Below are positions 53,013 through 61,297 of a stretch of DNA of 64,000 nt, piece after piece. The notes under the pieces were generated by a model. That model did no database searches. It saw only the letters and a program-made list of their open reading frames with translations, and had not been told where the DNA came from. Positions within the stretch are counted from its first letter, which is position 1. The number at the start of each line of letters is the position of its first letter. The stretch covers positions 3,844,001 through 3,908,000 of the forward strand of contig NZ_JACHJU010000001.1 of the NCBI RefSeq assembly GCF_014203795.1, in the 5' to 3' direction. This stretch comes from Streptosporangium album. GTDB taxonomy: Bacteria; Actinomycetota; Actinomycetes; Streptosporangiales; Streptosporangiaceae. Made by a program: the position numbers and the translations under genes.

Positions 53013-54347
53013 GTGGTGCGATGGGGAGCGGGACTCCGGAGGTCTGTCCTCATCGTGGGAGTCGGAGTACTGGCAGGTGCGGGAACGGCGCTGCCTGCAG
53101 AGGCGGACTTCATCAGTCCCGAGCACCAGAATGTTAATTACTCCTGCGAGATCGGCAAGCTCGTCCCTAGCGCTGGTTCCGGGATCTTGGATGCCCGTGT
53201 ATCGATTCCGACTGTGGGCTATGTCGGTCGTGCACTGGAGATGAAATGGCTCATCACAAACTCCACTTTGGTCTCCCCTGCCGTCTATGCTTTCGGTGGT
53301 CGAGTAAATGTCACCGGAACGGTAGAGATGCGTGGTGCAATTAAGGGGCAGGCGTACTCTCTTGGTGTCAGCGACCAAGGTGAGTTGGCGGAAAATGGGC
53401 CACTGAAAATGCCTACAGAACTACTGGGTCAAGGAAGTTCTCCGGATGACGGTGATGTCGAAATCACGCCTGGAGAAGTTTGGGTGGACTTCACTCCCCC
53501 GATAAAGAAAAAGACCCTGCTGGACACCGAGGGCTCCGTGGTAGCTCCTTCCCCTGCTTCCCCGAAGACTGACGCTCTTTATTACATTGGAGCTGACTGG
53601 CTCGCTTCCAGCGATCGTACGGCCGAGTGGAACGACCATAATCGCGATGTGCACTATGCGAATAGCGGTACCGCAGAGGTTCACTTCGAAGGTACGGGGA
53701 TCAAGTTCTTCTCTGAGAAGTACAGTGAATGGGGAGAGCTTAGTGCTGAAATTGATGGCAAAGAATATAAAATAAGCGCTGGCGTTTCCAAGAATCCTGA
53801 TGGTACTCCTAGTGCAGTGCTAGGGCAGCAACTTCTTTGGTCTGTTGACAATTTGAATTATGGTAAACATATTCTCAGGCTGAAGAAGATTTCAGGAAAA
53901 TATCTAGTTATCGACACATTTGAAGTGCTTAACGGGGCGCTCAATAGCCCCCCACCTTATTTTCGCACTATATGTAAGCCAAAGAACGCAACCCCAGTCA
54001 AAGTGAAGGTGGAGAAGGCGCCCACGCCGACTCCCACCCCCACGCCTACTACCCCTCGTCCCACCGTCACGGTCACGGCCACCCCGCCGAACGGCTCGTC
54101 CACGACCACCTCGACGCCCAAGCCCACCCTGACCGTCACCGCCACCGTCACCCCCACCAGGGCCACGCCGACCACTCCGCAGGTCGCCGTGACGCCCTCC
54201 GGTGGCGCGCAGACCGGTGAGGCCCCCGACGGGCCCTCGTCCGGTGCGGGGCTGATCGGAGCCGGAGCCGTCATGGTCTTCGGAAGCGCGTGGGGCGGAG
54301 TGGCGTTGAAGAGGCGGCGGGCGGCGTATGTGCGTGGCCAGGGTTAG
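53013..54347 (+). CDS. Cell-wall-anchored surface protein with sugar-binding-like domain
   Basis: 444 aa. Signal peptide to about residue 30. Residues 33-165 form a beta-rich domain (YSCEIGKLVPSAGSG onwards); residues 185-315 resemble a galactose-binding-like sandwich (DWLASSDRTAEWNDHN, AEVHFEGTGIKFFSEKYSEW, LVIDTFEVLNGA). A Thr/Pro stalk follows, then a sorting-like end: GAQTG (398-402), hydrophobic helix and KRRR. The class F sortase gene follows 17 bases later. DNA for residues about 40-325 is far poorer in G+C (38% for 53821-53880) than the signal and stalk, suggesting a transferred domain. Confidence 0.75.
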   Translation: MVRWGAGLRRSVLIVGVGVLAGAGTALPAEADFISPEHQNVNYSCEIGKLVPSAGSGILDARVSIPTVGYVGRALEMKWLITNSTLVSPAVYAFGGRVNVTGTVEMRGAIKGQAYSLGVSDQGELAENGPLKMPTELLGQGSSPDDGDVEITPGEVWVDFTPPIKKKTLLDTEGSVVAPSPASPKTDALYYIGADWLASSDRTAEWNDHNRDVHYANSGTAEVHFEGTGIKFFSEKYSEWGELSAEIDGKEYKISAGVSKNPDGTPSAVLGQQLLWSVDNLNYGKHILRLKKISGKYLVIDTFEVLNGALNSPPPYFRTICKPKNATPVKVKVEKAPTPTPTPTPTTPRPTVTVTATPPNGSSTTTSTPKPTLTVTATVTPTRATPTTPQVAVTPSGGAQTGEAPDGPSSGAGLIGAGAVMVFGSAWGGVALKRRRAAYVRGQG

Positions 54348-54364
54348 GTAAGGGGGCGCGCCGG

Positions 54365-55243
54365 ATGTATCCAGGACCTTCGCAGGGCGGTCCCGATCCC
54401 TACGGCCACGATCCCCACGGCGCCGGCCGTCCCCCCAAGCCGAAGGGGAGCCTGATGCTCCCGGCGCTACTCGTGGCCGGTTCACTCGGCGGGGTGGCCG
54501 CGATCATGGCGGGGATGCTCACCTACCTGACCCCGGTGGCCAGCGATGAGCCCTACGGGGCCCCGGCCCCGGGACCGGCGGACACCATGATGCTGGAGAG
54601 CAACGCGGGGCCGACGGAGCAGCCGACACAGCAGGATCAGAGCGCACAGCAGCAGGACCCGGCGCCGGCACTGCCGTCGGCGGTGGGACCGGGCGGGCTG
54701 GATGCGCCGTTGACGGCCGCCGCGCCCACGGCGGCGCCGCCGCTGCCCGTCGTCCAGCCGCCGGAGCCGCTCAAGAGCAACGGCGTGAAGCCGTACCGGA
54801 TCGCCATTTCGAAGATCGGCCTGCTGGCTCCGCTGATGGCGCTGGGCGTGGACGCGAAGAAGACGATCCAGACTCCTCCGTTGAGCAAGCCGAACCAGGC
54901 CGGTTGGTACAAGTACGGGCCGATCCCCGGCCAGCAGGGGCCCTCGGTGGTGCTCGGGCACGTGAACACCAAGAGCGGGGCCGCTGTCTTCAGCCGCCTG
55001 AAGGAGATCAAGCGCGGGGACACGATCAAGGTGTCCCGGTCGGACAAGTACATCGTGGAGTTCACGGTCGACGGGGTGGAGCAGGTCAGCAAGACCGCGT
55101 TCCCGTCGAAGCGGGTCTACGGCAACACCGGTGAGGCCACCCTGCGGCTGATCACCTGCGGCGGCGTCTACAACCGCAAGACCGGCCACTACACCGACAA
55201 CATCATCGTCTACGCGACCCTGTCGAAGACCCGCCGAGCCTGA
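54365..55243 (+). CDS. Class F sortase
   Basis: 292 aa from the ATG at 54365. One N-terminal TM helix (LMLPALLVAGSLGGVAAIMA), a long Gln/Pro/Ala linker, and the sortase domain with His199 (VVLGHVNTKSG), Cys265 (LITCGGVYN) and Arg271 nearby, then HYTDNIIVYATL. It would cleave a sorting motif in an exported protein and attach it to the wall or another acceptor. The upstream gene ends in a sorting-like tail, so this is a probable enzyme-substrate pair. Confidence 0.88.
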   Translation: MYPGPSQGGPDPYGHDPHGAGRPPKPKGSLMLPALLVAGSLGGVAAIMAGMLTYLTPVASDEPYGAPAPGPADTMMLESNAGPTEQPTQQDQSAQQQDPAPALPSAVGPGGLDAPLTAAAPTAAPPLPVVQPPEPLKSNGVKPYRIAISKIGLLAPLMALGVDAKKTIQTPPLSKPNQAGWYKYGPIPGQQGPSVVLGHVNTKSGAAVFSRLKEIKRGDTIKVSRSDKYIVEFTVDGVEQVSKTAFPSKRVYGNTGEATLRLITCGGVYNRKTGHYTDNIIVYATLSKTRRA

Positions 55244-55414
55244 TCGCGGTCTGTGGCCCGGTATGGCCGGTGTGAAGGTCGCCAGGCTGATCCGCCGATG
55301 CTCCGCGGAGCCGTCCGACGGCGCCGAAGGAGTGGCGGTCATCGGCACCGTCCTGCGAGGACTGTCCTGACGGCGGACCCCGGCCGAGGACCGCCGAGAG
55401 GCGGGGCCGGCAGG

Positions 55415-55439
55415 CGACCGGCCGTACGAGGGCCGGTCG
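55415..55439 (+). terminator. Terminator after sortase gene
   Basis: CGACCGGCC (55415-55423) and GGCCGGTCG (55431-55439) form a 9-bp stem with a 7-base loop between the sortase and spore-associated protein genes. Confidence 0.6.
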
Positions 55440-55520
55440 GCGGGCTGCCACCGGTGCCATTGATCATTTTGGGATAATCTGACGCCTCCTTTGAAGTGAT
55501 CGAAGAAAGGTGACTGTCTG

Positions 55521-55934
55521 ATGCACAAGCTCAAGCGGAGCACAGTGGTCGCACTCGGCATGGCGGCCGCGCTCGCCGCGTCCGTGGTCACGAGCACCCC
55601 GGCCATGGCGGCGTCCTCTCCGGTCGAGGCCTGTGGCGGTGGCAGCTACCACGTCATCGACAGCCACGCCCTGGGCAGCTACGCCACCGTCTACCTGCTC
55701 TACAACGGCTCCACCAACTGCGTGGTCACCTGGAAGAAGGCGCCGTACGCGGGCAACACCAAGCGCGTTGACGCCAACCTGACCCGCAGCGACTTGAACT
55801 ACGTGAAAATCGACGGAGGCAAGTTCAAGTACTACGCCGGTCCGCTGAAGATCAGTGCCGCAGGGAAATGCGTCCAGTGGGGCGGCGGCTACGACCTGCT
55901 GAACTGGACCAGCGGTTGGGGGCACTGCGGCTGA
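55521..55934 (+). CDS. Spore-associated protein A homologue
   Basis: 137 aa with a signal peptide (VVALGMAAALAASVVTSTPA, cleavage near AMA). The mature part follows the order of Streptomyces spore-associated protein A: ACGGGSYHVIDSHAL, a CVVTWKKA segment, FKYYAGPLKISAAGKCVQWG, and the final WTSGWGHCG. Four cysteines could form two disulphides. Role unknown beyond association with spores or the cell surface. It has its own GAAAGGTG site upstream. Confidence 0.85.
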   Translation: MHKLKRSTVVALGMAAALAASVVTSTPAMAASSPVEACGGGSYHVIDSHALGSYATVYLLYNGSTNCVVTWKKAPYAGNTKRVDANLTRSDLNYVKIDGGKFKYYAGPLKISAAGKCVQWGGGYDLLNWTSGWGHCG

Positions 55935-56013
55935 TCAGTCCAGCCCGGCTCGGCCTGGACCCCTCGGCAGCCCGGCGCTCCCGTGCCCCAAGGGCCGACG
56001 CCGGGCTGTGGGT

Positions 56014-56958
56014 TCACGGGCGCTTGTACGGCCTGACCGACGTGGGCCAGGGGGCGACGAGGAGCCGTACCGTGTTCCTGTCATGGCCGCCGAACGCCTC
56101 GTGCACGTACCAGGTGCCGGGGACGCTTTCCGGCTGCAGGACGTGTTCGCTGGGCTGCCAGCCGCGCCCGGCGCCGGGAGGGTTCTCGGGGGCGTCGTGG
56201 TAGTACTCCTGGACCGTGGCGTGCCGCTGCCGCAGCATGAGGCGGACCTCGGCGACCGTCCGGTTCCGCAGGGTCAGCCCCTCCAGAACCTCGCCGCGAG
56301 CGGTCGGGTCGCCCGAGTGCTCGTACCGTTCACCGGGCCGGGCGGCTCGGCCAAAGATGATCTCGATGGGGCTGCGCAGATCGGAGGGGATGCGCACCCC
56401 GGCCTTGCAAAACATGTTTCCGCAGTCGGGTCCGCCGTCGATCCCCTCGATCCTGGTGCTTCCGTTCTCATCCTTGATCTCGAAGCTTCTGCCCGCGTGG
56501 TGGATCGTCATCCCCTTGAGGGAGGAGATCGAGATCATCTTGCCGACGAGGCTCGGTGACGCGGGCTCCATCTTCAGGTCGACGTCCATGCCGTGCGCGG
56601 CGAAATCCGTGCGATAGCGCGCTGGATCGGCGTCCGGGTCCAGGATCCGGACGTCGAGATAGTCGCCGTTCTCGCTGAACGCCAGCGCCTTGGCCGGTCC
56701 CACATGGAAGGGGCCGGCCTCGCCGGGCTGTACGACGACGTTCAGGACGAGCGCCGCGCCCGTCAGAACGGCGGCGATGGGAACGGCGATGAGCCACCGC
56801 CGCCGGGACCGTCGCCGCGTGGCCGCCGGAGGCGTCCGGCCGGTGTCATCGATGATCTTCTTCAGGGCCGCGGACATCACCGGTGGATCCGCACGTACCT
56901 GCCTGGCCGGATCGTGCGCTTCGACCATGTTCCTGAGCTGCTTGAGATCGTTGTTCAT
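56014..56958 (-). CDS. CU044_5270-type membrane partner of an ECF sigma factor
   Basis: 314 aa. Cytosolic N-terminus of about 50 residues (LKQLRNMVEAHDPARQVRAD), one TM helix (WLIAVPIAAVLTGAALVLNV) and an exported domain with two cysteines (CGNMFC). The ATGA overlap with the upstream sigma gene shows they are translated together. It is a probable anti-sigma or sensor; there is no zinc motif. Confidence 0.75.
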   Translation of the reverse strand: MNNDLKQLRNMVEAHDPARQVRADPPVMSAALKKIIDDTGRTPPAATRRRSRRRWLIAVPIAAVLTGAALVLNVVVQPGEAGPFHVGPAKALAFSENGDYLDVRILDPDADPARYRTDFAAHGMDVDLKMEPASPSLVGKMISISSLKGMTIHHAGRSFEIKDENGSTRIEGIDGGPDCGNMFCKAGVRIPSDLRSPIEIIFGRAARPGERYEHSGDPTARGEVLEGLTLRNRTVAEVRLMLRQRHATVQEYYHDAPENPPGAGRGWQPSEHVLQPESVPGTWYVHEAFGGHDRNTVRLLVAPWPTSVRPYKRP

Positions 56959-57491
56959 CGGGCGCTCCTCCCATAGGACGGCCTGCGGTCGGTGAGCTGG
57001 GGCTGGTCCGCGAGCAGGTGCTGCAGCCGTTTACGTGCGCGGTGCAGCCGCATCGCGGCCGCTGGTCTGGAACAGCCGACGATCGCTGCCGCCTGGCGGA
57101 GGTCGAGCCCCTCCCAGCACACCAGGAGGACCAGTTCCCGGTCCCCGTCGCTCAGGTCGTTCAGCGCCGCCAGGGCCGTCTGACGGGCGGCGACGGTGGC
57201 GGCGTGGTCGTCTTCGGGACCGTGGCGCGTCACGTCCTCGCTCAGCGAACCGGCGAGTCCGTCTCGTCGCTGCTCTCTTCTGAGCAGGTTCGACGTGAGA
57301 TTCCGGGCGGTGACGTACAGCCAGGGCAACGGCTGGTCGCGGGGGAACCGGTCATACTTCTCCCAAGCGATCTTGAACGTCTCGGCGGCTATGTCCGGGG
57401 CGTCCGCGGGGCCGACCCGCCGCCACGCATATCGCAGGACCGCCTCGTAATGCTCTTGGAACATGTGGGTGAAATCGGCCTCATCGTTCAA
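56955..57491 (-). CDS. ECF RNA polymerase sigma factor
   Basis: 178 aa from the TTG at 57491, preceded by AGGAG-AAGGAG; a longer frame from 57527 is possible. Region 2: FQEHYEAVLRYAWRRVGPAD, APDIAAETFKIAWEKYDRFP. Region 4: LSDGDRELVLLVCWEGLDLR, QAAAIVGCSRPAAAMRLHRA. It differs from the SigE-type group in this window (longer linker, different region 4). It overlaps its membrane partner gene by 4 bases. Confidence 0.88.
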   Translation of the reverse strand: MNDEADFTHMFQEHYEAVLRYAWRRVGPADAPDIAAETFKIAWEKYDRFPRDQPLPWLYVTARNLTSNLLRREQRRDGLAGSLSEDVTRHGPEDDHAATVAARQTALAALNDLSDGDRELVLLVCWEGLDLRQAAAIVGCSRPAAAMRLHRARKRLQHLLADQPQLTDRRPSYGRSAR

Positions 57492-57571
57492 GCTCCTTCT
57501 CCTGTCCAGCAGCTCGGCGCCTCGCACCGTCTACTGGACAGATGTCGCGAGTCCTCCGGGTATCACTGCAT

Positions 57572-57916
57572 CTACGACATTTTGTGTGGCAGTCGATCGA
57601 CCCGGACGGGCACGAGGCGGGGCGGCTTCTCCGGAACGGGGCCCGTCCCATGCGTTTCTCGGGACGCAGGGCGCCGTCCACCTCGCTGGATGGACGGGTA
57701 CGGGTGCCCGCCCGGCGGTTGGTGGCGGAGTTCGACCTCCTCCATCAGGGTCAGCAGGTCGTGGGGCCGGGCGGCTTCGACGGGCTCGGGGTCGGCGGCG
57801 ATCCAGCAGGGGAAGGCCCAGAAGCGGCGGGCCCAGCAGCGCCAGAGGACGACCCATCCGGGGTGGTCGGCCTCCAGGCCGGAGGCCGTCTCGGCGGGAT
57901 CGGGAAGAGCCGTCAC
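57572..57916 (-). CDS. Hypothetical protein coupled to the XRE-linked small gene
   Basis: 114 aa from a GTG that overlaps the stop of the upstream 98-aa gene by 4 bases (GTGA). The centre has HPGWVVLWRCWARRFWAFPC, a tryptophan-rich motif seen in short actinobacterial proteins encoded near XRE/DUF397 genes. The last 45 residues are basic and proline-rich. Function unknown. The frame continues open upstream but is not coding there. Confidence 0.6.
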   Translation of the reverse strand: MTALPDPAETASGLEADHPGWVVLWRCWARRFWAFPCWIAADPEPVEAARPHDLLTLMEEVELRHQPPGGHPYPSIQRGGRRPASRETHGTGPVPEKPPRLVPVRVDRLPHKMS

Positions 57917-58209
57917 CGGCTCCGGGCCGCCGGGGTCAGGACGTGGCGGATCCGTCTGGCGGCGTCGTCCGCTTCGGCGACGGGCGCGATCTTCTCGTTC
58001 CAGGACCACCAGAACCACCAGGTTCCTTCCTCGGGTGCCGCGTGGACGTTCTCGGACAGGGCGGGGGTGTCGGGGTTGACGACGGCCGGTTCCGGAGGGC
58101 GCCGGGAGGCCACCCGGACCCGCAGGCCGTGTTCCCTGAGGCGTTCGGTCAGGTGAGTCAGGTGGGTGATCGCGGTCTGCGCTGTGCCGGTGTCGTCGGT
58201 GACGGCCAT
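57913..58209 (-). CDS. Hypothetical protein divergent from the XRE regulator
   Basis: 98 aa from the ATG at 58209. Two parts: a helical N-terminus (TAITHLTHLTERLREHGLRV) and a conserved-looking end VVNPDTPALSENVHAAP, then TWWFWWSWNEKIAPVAEADD. The same kind of short Trp-rich protein often neighbours XRE/DUF397 regulators in Streptosporangiaceae; this is from memory and not searched. It is translationally coupled to the next gene. Confidence 0.65.
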   Translation of the reverse strand: MAVTDDTGTAQTAITHLTHLTERLREHGLRVRVASRRPPEPAVVNPDTPALSENVHAAPEEGTWWFWWSWNEKIAPVAEADDAARRIRHVLTPAARSR

Positions 58210-58392
58210 GGGCGGTCTCCAGTGTTGTCTGTGGGTGGGCTTGCCGTACTCCACCTGTCGTGATGCGGGTGTGAAGCGTCCGCGCGCGGCGGATCGACGC
58301 AGGTGGGATGGCTCCCGACGGACGTGGGGAAGCACGCCGGGAGCCCGGGTCCGGCCGGGGCACGGGGGCGGTCCCCGGCCGGATGTCTGCGG

Positions 58393-58434
58393 GGTGGCTC
58401 CACCGTCACTTTTCCAAGAAACGGTGGAGCCACC
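58393..58434. other. Long perfect hairpin
   Basis: GGTGGCTCCACCGT (58393-58406) and ACGGTGGAGCCACC (58421-58434) pair over 14 bp around a 14-base loop. It lies between two divergent genes, not downstream of either, so it is unlikely to be a normal terminator. It may be a leader element, an operator or the trace of a mobile repeat. Confidence 0.7.
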
Positions 58435-58602
58435 TGCCCTCGACATCACTGGCGCCTGTGCGTTGCCGAGGGGTCCGTGTCACTGATTGTCAGCCGTGCT
58501 CCGGAGGCCGTATCGGATGGAGGGAATTCCTCGATCACGCTCCGTAGAACGGTTACGATCCGATCGTGACGTTCAAACAAGTCGCTGTAAAGAAGTTCTG
58601 CT

Positions 58603-58628
58603 GGAACAGTTCCGAAAATTCTTGTTCC
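58603..58628. promoter_or_regulatory. Candidate XRE autoregulatory site
   Basis: GGAACA (58603-58608) and TGTTCC (58623-58628) with a 14-base spacer containing GAAAATTC form an imperfect dyad, 35 bases before the XRE ATG. Confidence 0.4.
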
Positions 58629-58662
58629 GACGCTGCGCAAATCAACGCGCGAGGGGTGGAAT

Positions 58663-59520
58663 ATGGCGAATAGGATCAGCCCCACGGTGCGCCGTCGGCG
58701 ACTGGCGGCAGAGCTGCGACGACTTCGGCAAGAGTCCGGAAAGAATCGTGATGAAGTGGCGGTATTCGTCGGTTGTGCGCCTGCCACCATCACCAAAATC
58801 GAGAACGCCTCTTCAACGGCCCGTCCTGCCGATGTCGCCCTGTTGTTGGAGTTGTACGGAGTCACCGGGCGGCGACGTGAGGTTCTGATGGCGCTCGCCC
58901 GCGAGGCTCGTCAGCGTGGTTGGTGGCAGCAGTACAGCGGAGCGATCCCGCAGTGGTTCGAGGTGTATGTGGGGCTGGAGGAGGAGGCCTCAGAGATCAG
59001 GTCCTTCCAGCCCGAGGTGATCGATGGCCGCCTTCAGACAGAGGGATACATCAGGGCTCTCATCCAGGCTGAGGTGAACGTCCCTCCGGCGGAGGAGATC
59101 GACCGTCGTGTCGCCATCCGCCTCAAACGGCAGGAAAAGCTGACCTTCCCCGATGCTCCCGAACTATGGGTCGTCGTGGGCGAAGCAGCATTACGCCGGG
59201 CGGTCGGCGGGGTCGAGACCATGCGTGAGCAACTTCAGAGGCTCAACGAGGTCTCCCGCCTGAACAACATCACGTTGCAAGTGCTCCCGTTTCAGGCGGG
59301 GGCCCATCCGGGCATGCAGGGCGGTTTCCATCTGCTCGGATTCCCGGGAGAGACTGATCAAGATGTCGTGTACGTTGAATATCGGCAGGGTGCCCTTTAT
59401 CTGGAACGACAACCGGATGTGGATGCCTATGCCAAGCTCTTTGATCATCTGCGTGCGAGGGCGCTGGGGCCTGATGAGTCACGTGCTCTGATCACGCGTA
59501 TGGCCGAGGAGGCCCTCTAG
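58663..59520 (+). CDS. XRE-family regulator with DUF5753 domain
   Basis: 285 aa. N-terminal HTH (RRRRLAAELRRLRQESGKNR, DEVAVFVGCAPATITKIENA); the C-terminal 190 residues are the DUF5753 sensor domain (WFEVYVGLEEEASEIRSFQP, VVVGEAALRRAVGGVETMRE, QVLPFQAGAHPGMQGGFHLL). Such WhiJ/AbaA-type regulators control differentiation or antibiotic genes in streptomycetes and usually work with a DUF397 partner, which follows 24 bases later. ATG start. Confidence 0.92.
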   Translation: MANRISPTVRRRRLAAELRRLRQESGKNRDEVAVFVGCAPATITKIENASSTARPADVALLLELYGVTGRRREVLMALAREARQRGWWQQYSGAIPQWFEVYVGLEEEASEIRSFQPEVIDGRLQTEGYIRALIQAEVNVPPAEEIDRRVAIRLKRQEKLTFPDAPELWVVVGEAALRRAVGGVETMREQLQRLNEVSRLNNITLQVLPFQAGAHPGMQGGFHLLGFPGETDQDVVYVEYRQGALYLERQPDVDAYAKLFDHLRARALGPDESRALITRMAEEAL

Positions 59521-59544
59521 GCGATCACAAGTAGGAAGGTGCGG

Positions 59545-59790
59545 GTGTCCACGATGGACTCTTCCCGCGTCATCTGGCGCAAGAGCAGCTTCAGCGGTAA
59601 CGGCGGGGCTGACTGCGTCGAAGTCGCGGTCGTTCCCGGCGACCCGATCTTGGCGGGGCACAAGCCCGATGCCGACGAGCTTTACCTCGTCCGTGACTCC
59701 AAAGATCCCGATGGCCCGACACTCTCCTTCACCCGTTCCGAGTGGGACGCGTTCGTCAAGGGTGTGAAGGCCGATGAGTTCGACGGCTGA
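59545..59790 (+). CDS. DUF397 domain-containing protein
   Basis: 81 aa from the GTG at 59545 (AGGAAGG at 5 bases). VIWRKSSFSGNGGADCVEVA, then LYLVRDSKDPDGPTLSFTRS and EWDAFVKGVK are the full DUF397 pattern. It is thought to act with the preceding XRE/DUF5753 protein, possibly as an antagonist. ATG at 59554 is an alternative start. A strong terminator ends the pair. Confidence 0.92.
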   Translation: MSTMDSSRVIWRKSSFSGNGGADCVEVAVVPGDPILAGHKPDADELYLVRDSKDPDGPTLSFTRSEWDAFVKGVKADEFDG

Positions 59791-59835
59791 CGAGCCGAGG
59801 GCAGGCTCCGTGCGACAGCGATGAGGCTTCCACCG

Positions 59836-59880
59836 CCGTTGCGGCTCCTTCACGGATATCCCGCGAAGGAGCCGCAACGG
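59836..59880 (+). terminator. Terminator after XRE-DUF397 operon
   Basis: CCGTTGCGGCTCCTTC (59836-59851) and GAAGGAGCCGCAACGG (59865-59880) form a perfect 16-bp stem with a 13-base loop, 46 bases after the DUF397 stop. Confidence 0.85.
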
Positions 59881-59950
59881 TGCGAGCCCCACCGAGAGGC
59901 AGGACACCTTCCTGAGGGACGGACTCCGGCCGGTGGTGGGCGTCTCCGGA

Positions 59951-61297
59951 CTACTTGATCGTGGCCAGATCCAGGACGTACATCTCGTTCTTGATCGGGT
60001 AGGTCATCAACCGGTCGAGACCTCCGTCGGGAATCCGTCTGACTCCTTCCGCGTCCCGTCTTATCCCGAGATCGGCGAACTGACCGGTGTCCGCGTCGTA
60101 GAGGCTCAGAACGCTCAGGTTCCCCGGTCCCATCAAATTGACCTTGAAGAAGCGCTCAAGGCCGGCGTCGTCCCCGAGCTGGAAATTTGCCGGCAGCTCG
60201 CGTTCTCGGGAGCCGTCGCGATCGCGGACGAACCTGCGCAGGATGGTCTCGACCCGCATCGTCTTCGGGCACGGGCGGGTGCCGCACTTGACCTCTTTTC
60301 CGGAGCGGTTGCGGACGGGTTCGCGCCTGACGACCTGGGACCGCACCTTCATTCCGGCGCACCGGTCGACGCCGCACCTGACTTCCTCGTCGGCCGTGAG
60401 CACGGCGTCGCGCCGTTCACCGGTCTCGGCGTTGAACAGCTTGGCGAAGATGTTCTTCCCCTGATGGGTGCCCACCCACGGCCACTGCAGGATGTGCTGC
60501 CGCTCGGCGCCCTTCACCGGTTGCATCTGGCCCCCGCTCAGCGGCACCCGGTAGACACCTCCCTTCTCATAGGCGAAGATCACGTCCTGGCCCGCGACGG
60601 TCAGCCCGTTGATGTGGCCCTGCTTCATGACGTTCCCCAGGGGGACGTCGGTCACCGGCCGTGGCGTGCCGCCGCGGACCGGCACCGTCCAGATCCGGGC
60701 GACCCGGTCCTTGCCCGGCTCCTTGTACGACGCCCACCAGACGATGTTCCCGCCGCCCGCCGCGACGCCGTCGGCGAAGATCGCTGAGCCTTTCGTCGGG
60801 GGGATCTCGGCGACCCGGGTGGGGCTGCCGCTGTCCAGGTCGTAGCGCCACAGGAACTGGCGGCTCCCGTCCATGACCCCCGTCATGACCAGCAGGGTGC
60901 GGTCGTCCAGGAGCAACTGCGGGTAGTAGTCGCGGCCGTCGGGCAGCTTGGCCGGGATCGTGCGTACGGCCTGCGGCCACACCTTCTCGATGGGCGGCGG
61001 GATCACGTCCGCCGGCGGCTCGGCCCGGCCCGTCGCCTTGTCCGTCGCGCGGTCCGTCGCGCGGTCCGTCGCGCCGACCGCGGGCTGCGGCGCGGCCGAC
61101 GTCCGCACGGCGTTCACCGCCGCGCCCGCCCCGCCGATCACCACGACCACGGCCGCGGCCGCGAGGAGGGCGGTCGTCCGTGCCCGCCGCCGGCGGTGGC
61201 GCGTCTCGACCGTCGCGGCCAGTCCCGCCGACGCCCGCGGTGCCCGGTCCGCCGCGTCGGTGAGGACGCGGCCCAGCCTGTCTTCGAGTTCACTCAT
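59951..61297 (-). CDS. Membrane-anchored beta-propeller-like ECF partner
   Basis: 448 aa. About 40 cytosolic residues, one TM helix (TTALLAAAAVVVVIGGAGAA), a linker with a four-residue repeat (TDRATDRATDKATGRA) and a large exported domain with TolB-like blades (FLWRYDLDSGSPTRVAEIPP, RIWTVPVRGGTPRPVTDVPL, VYRVPLSGGQMQPV). Cys pairs (CGVDRC, CGTRPC) may form disulphides. It overlaps the sigma gene by 4 bases, so it is a likely sensor/anti-sigma that reads an external signal through its propeller. Confidence 0.78.
   Translation of the reverse strand: MSELEDRLGRVLTDAADRAPRASAGLAATVETRHRRRRARTTALLAAAAVVVVIGGAGAAVNAVRTSAAPQPAVGATDRATDRATDKATGRAEPPADVIPPPIEKVWPQAVRTIPAKLPDGRDYYPQLLLDDRTLLVMTGVMDGSRQFLWRYDLDSGSPTRVAEIPPTKGSAIFADGVAAGGGNIVWWASYKEPGKDRVARIWTVPVRGGTPRPVTDVPLGNVMKQGHINGLTVAGQDVIFAYEKGGVYRVPLSGGQMQPVKGAERQHILQWPWVGTHQGKNIFAKLFNAETGERRDAVLTADEEVRCGVDRCAGMKVRSQVVRREPVRNRSGKEVKCGTRPCPKTMRVETILRRFVRDRDGSRERELPANFQLGDDAGLERFFKVNLMGPGNLSVLSLYDADTGQFADLGIRRDAEGVRRIPDGGLDRLMTYPIKNEMYVLDLATIK

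Larger units (their letters stand above)
58210..58662. other. Divergent intergenic region between small-gene pair and XRE regulator
   Basis: 453 bases without a convincing gene. It holds a very strong hairpin (58393-58434), an inverted repeat GGAACA/TGTTCC near the XRE start (58603-58628) and an AT-richer stretch after 58550 that should contain the XRE promoter. The open frames here have no family features or ribosome sites. Confidence 0.6.
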
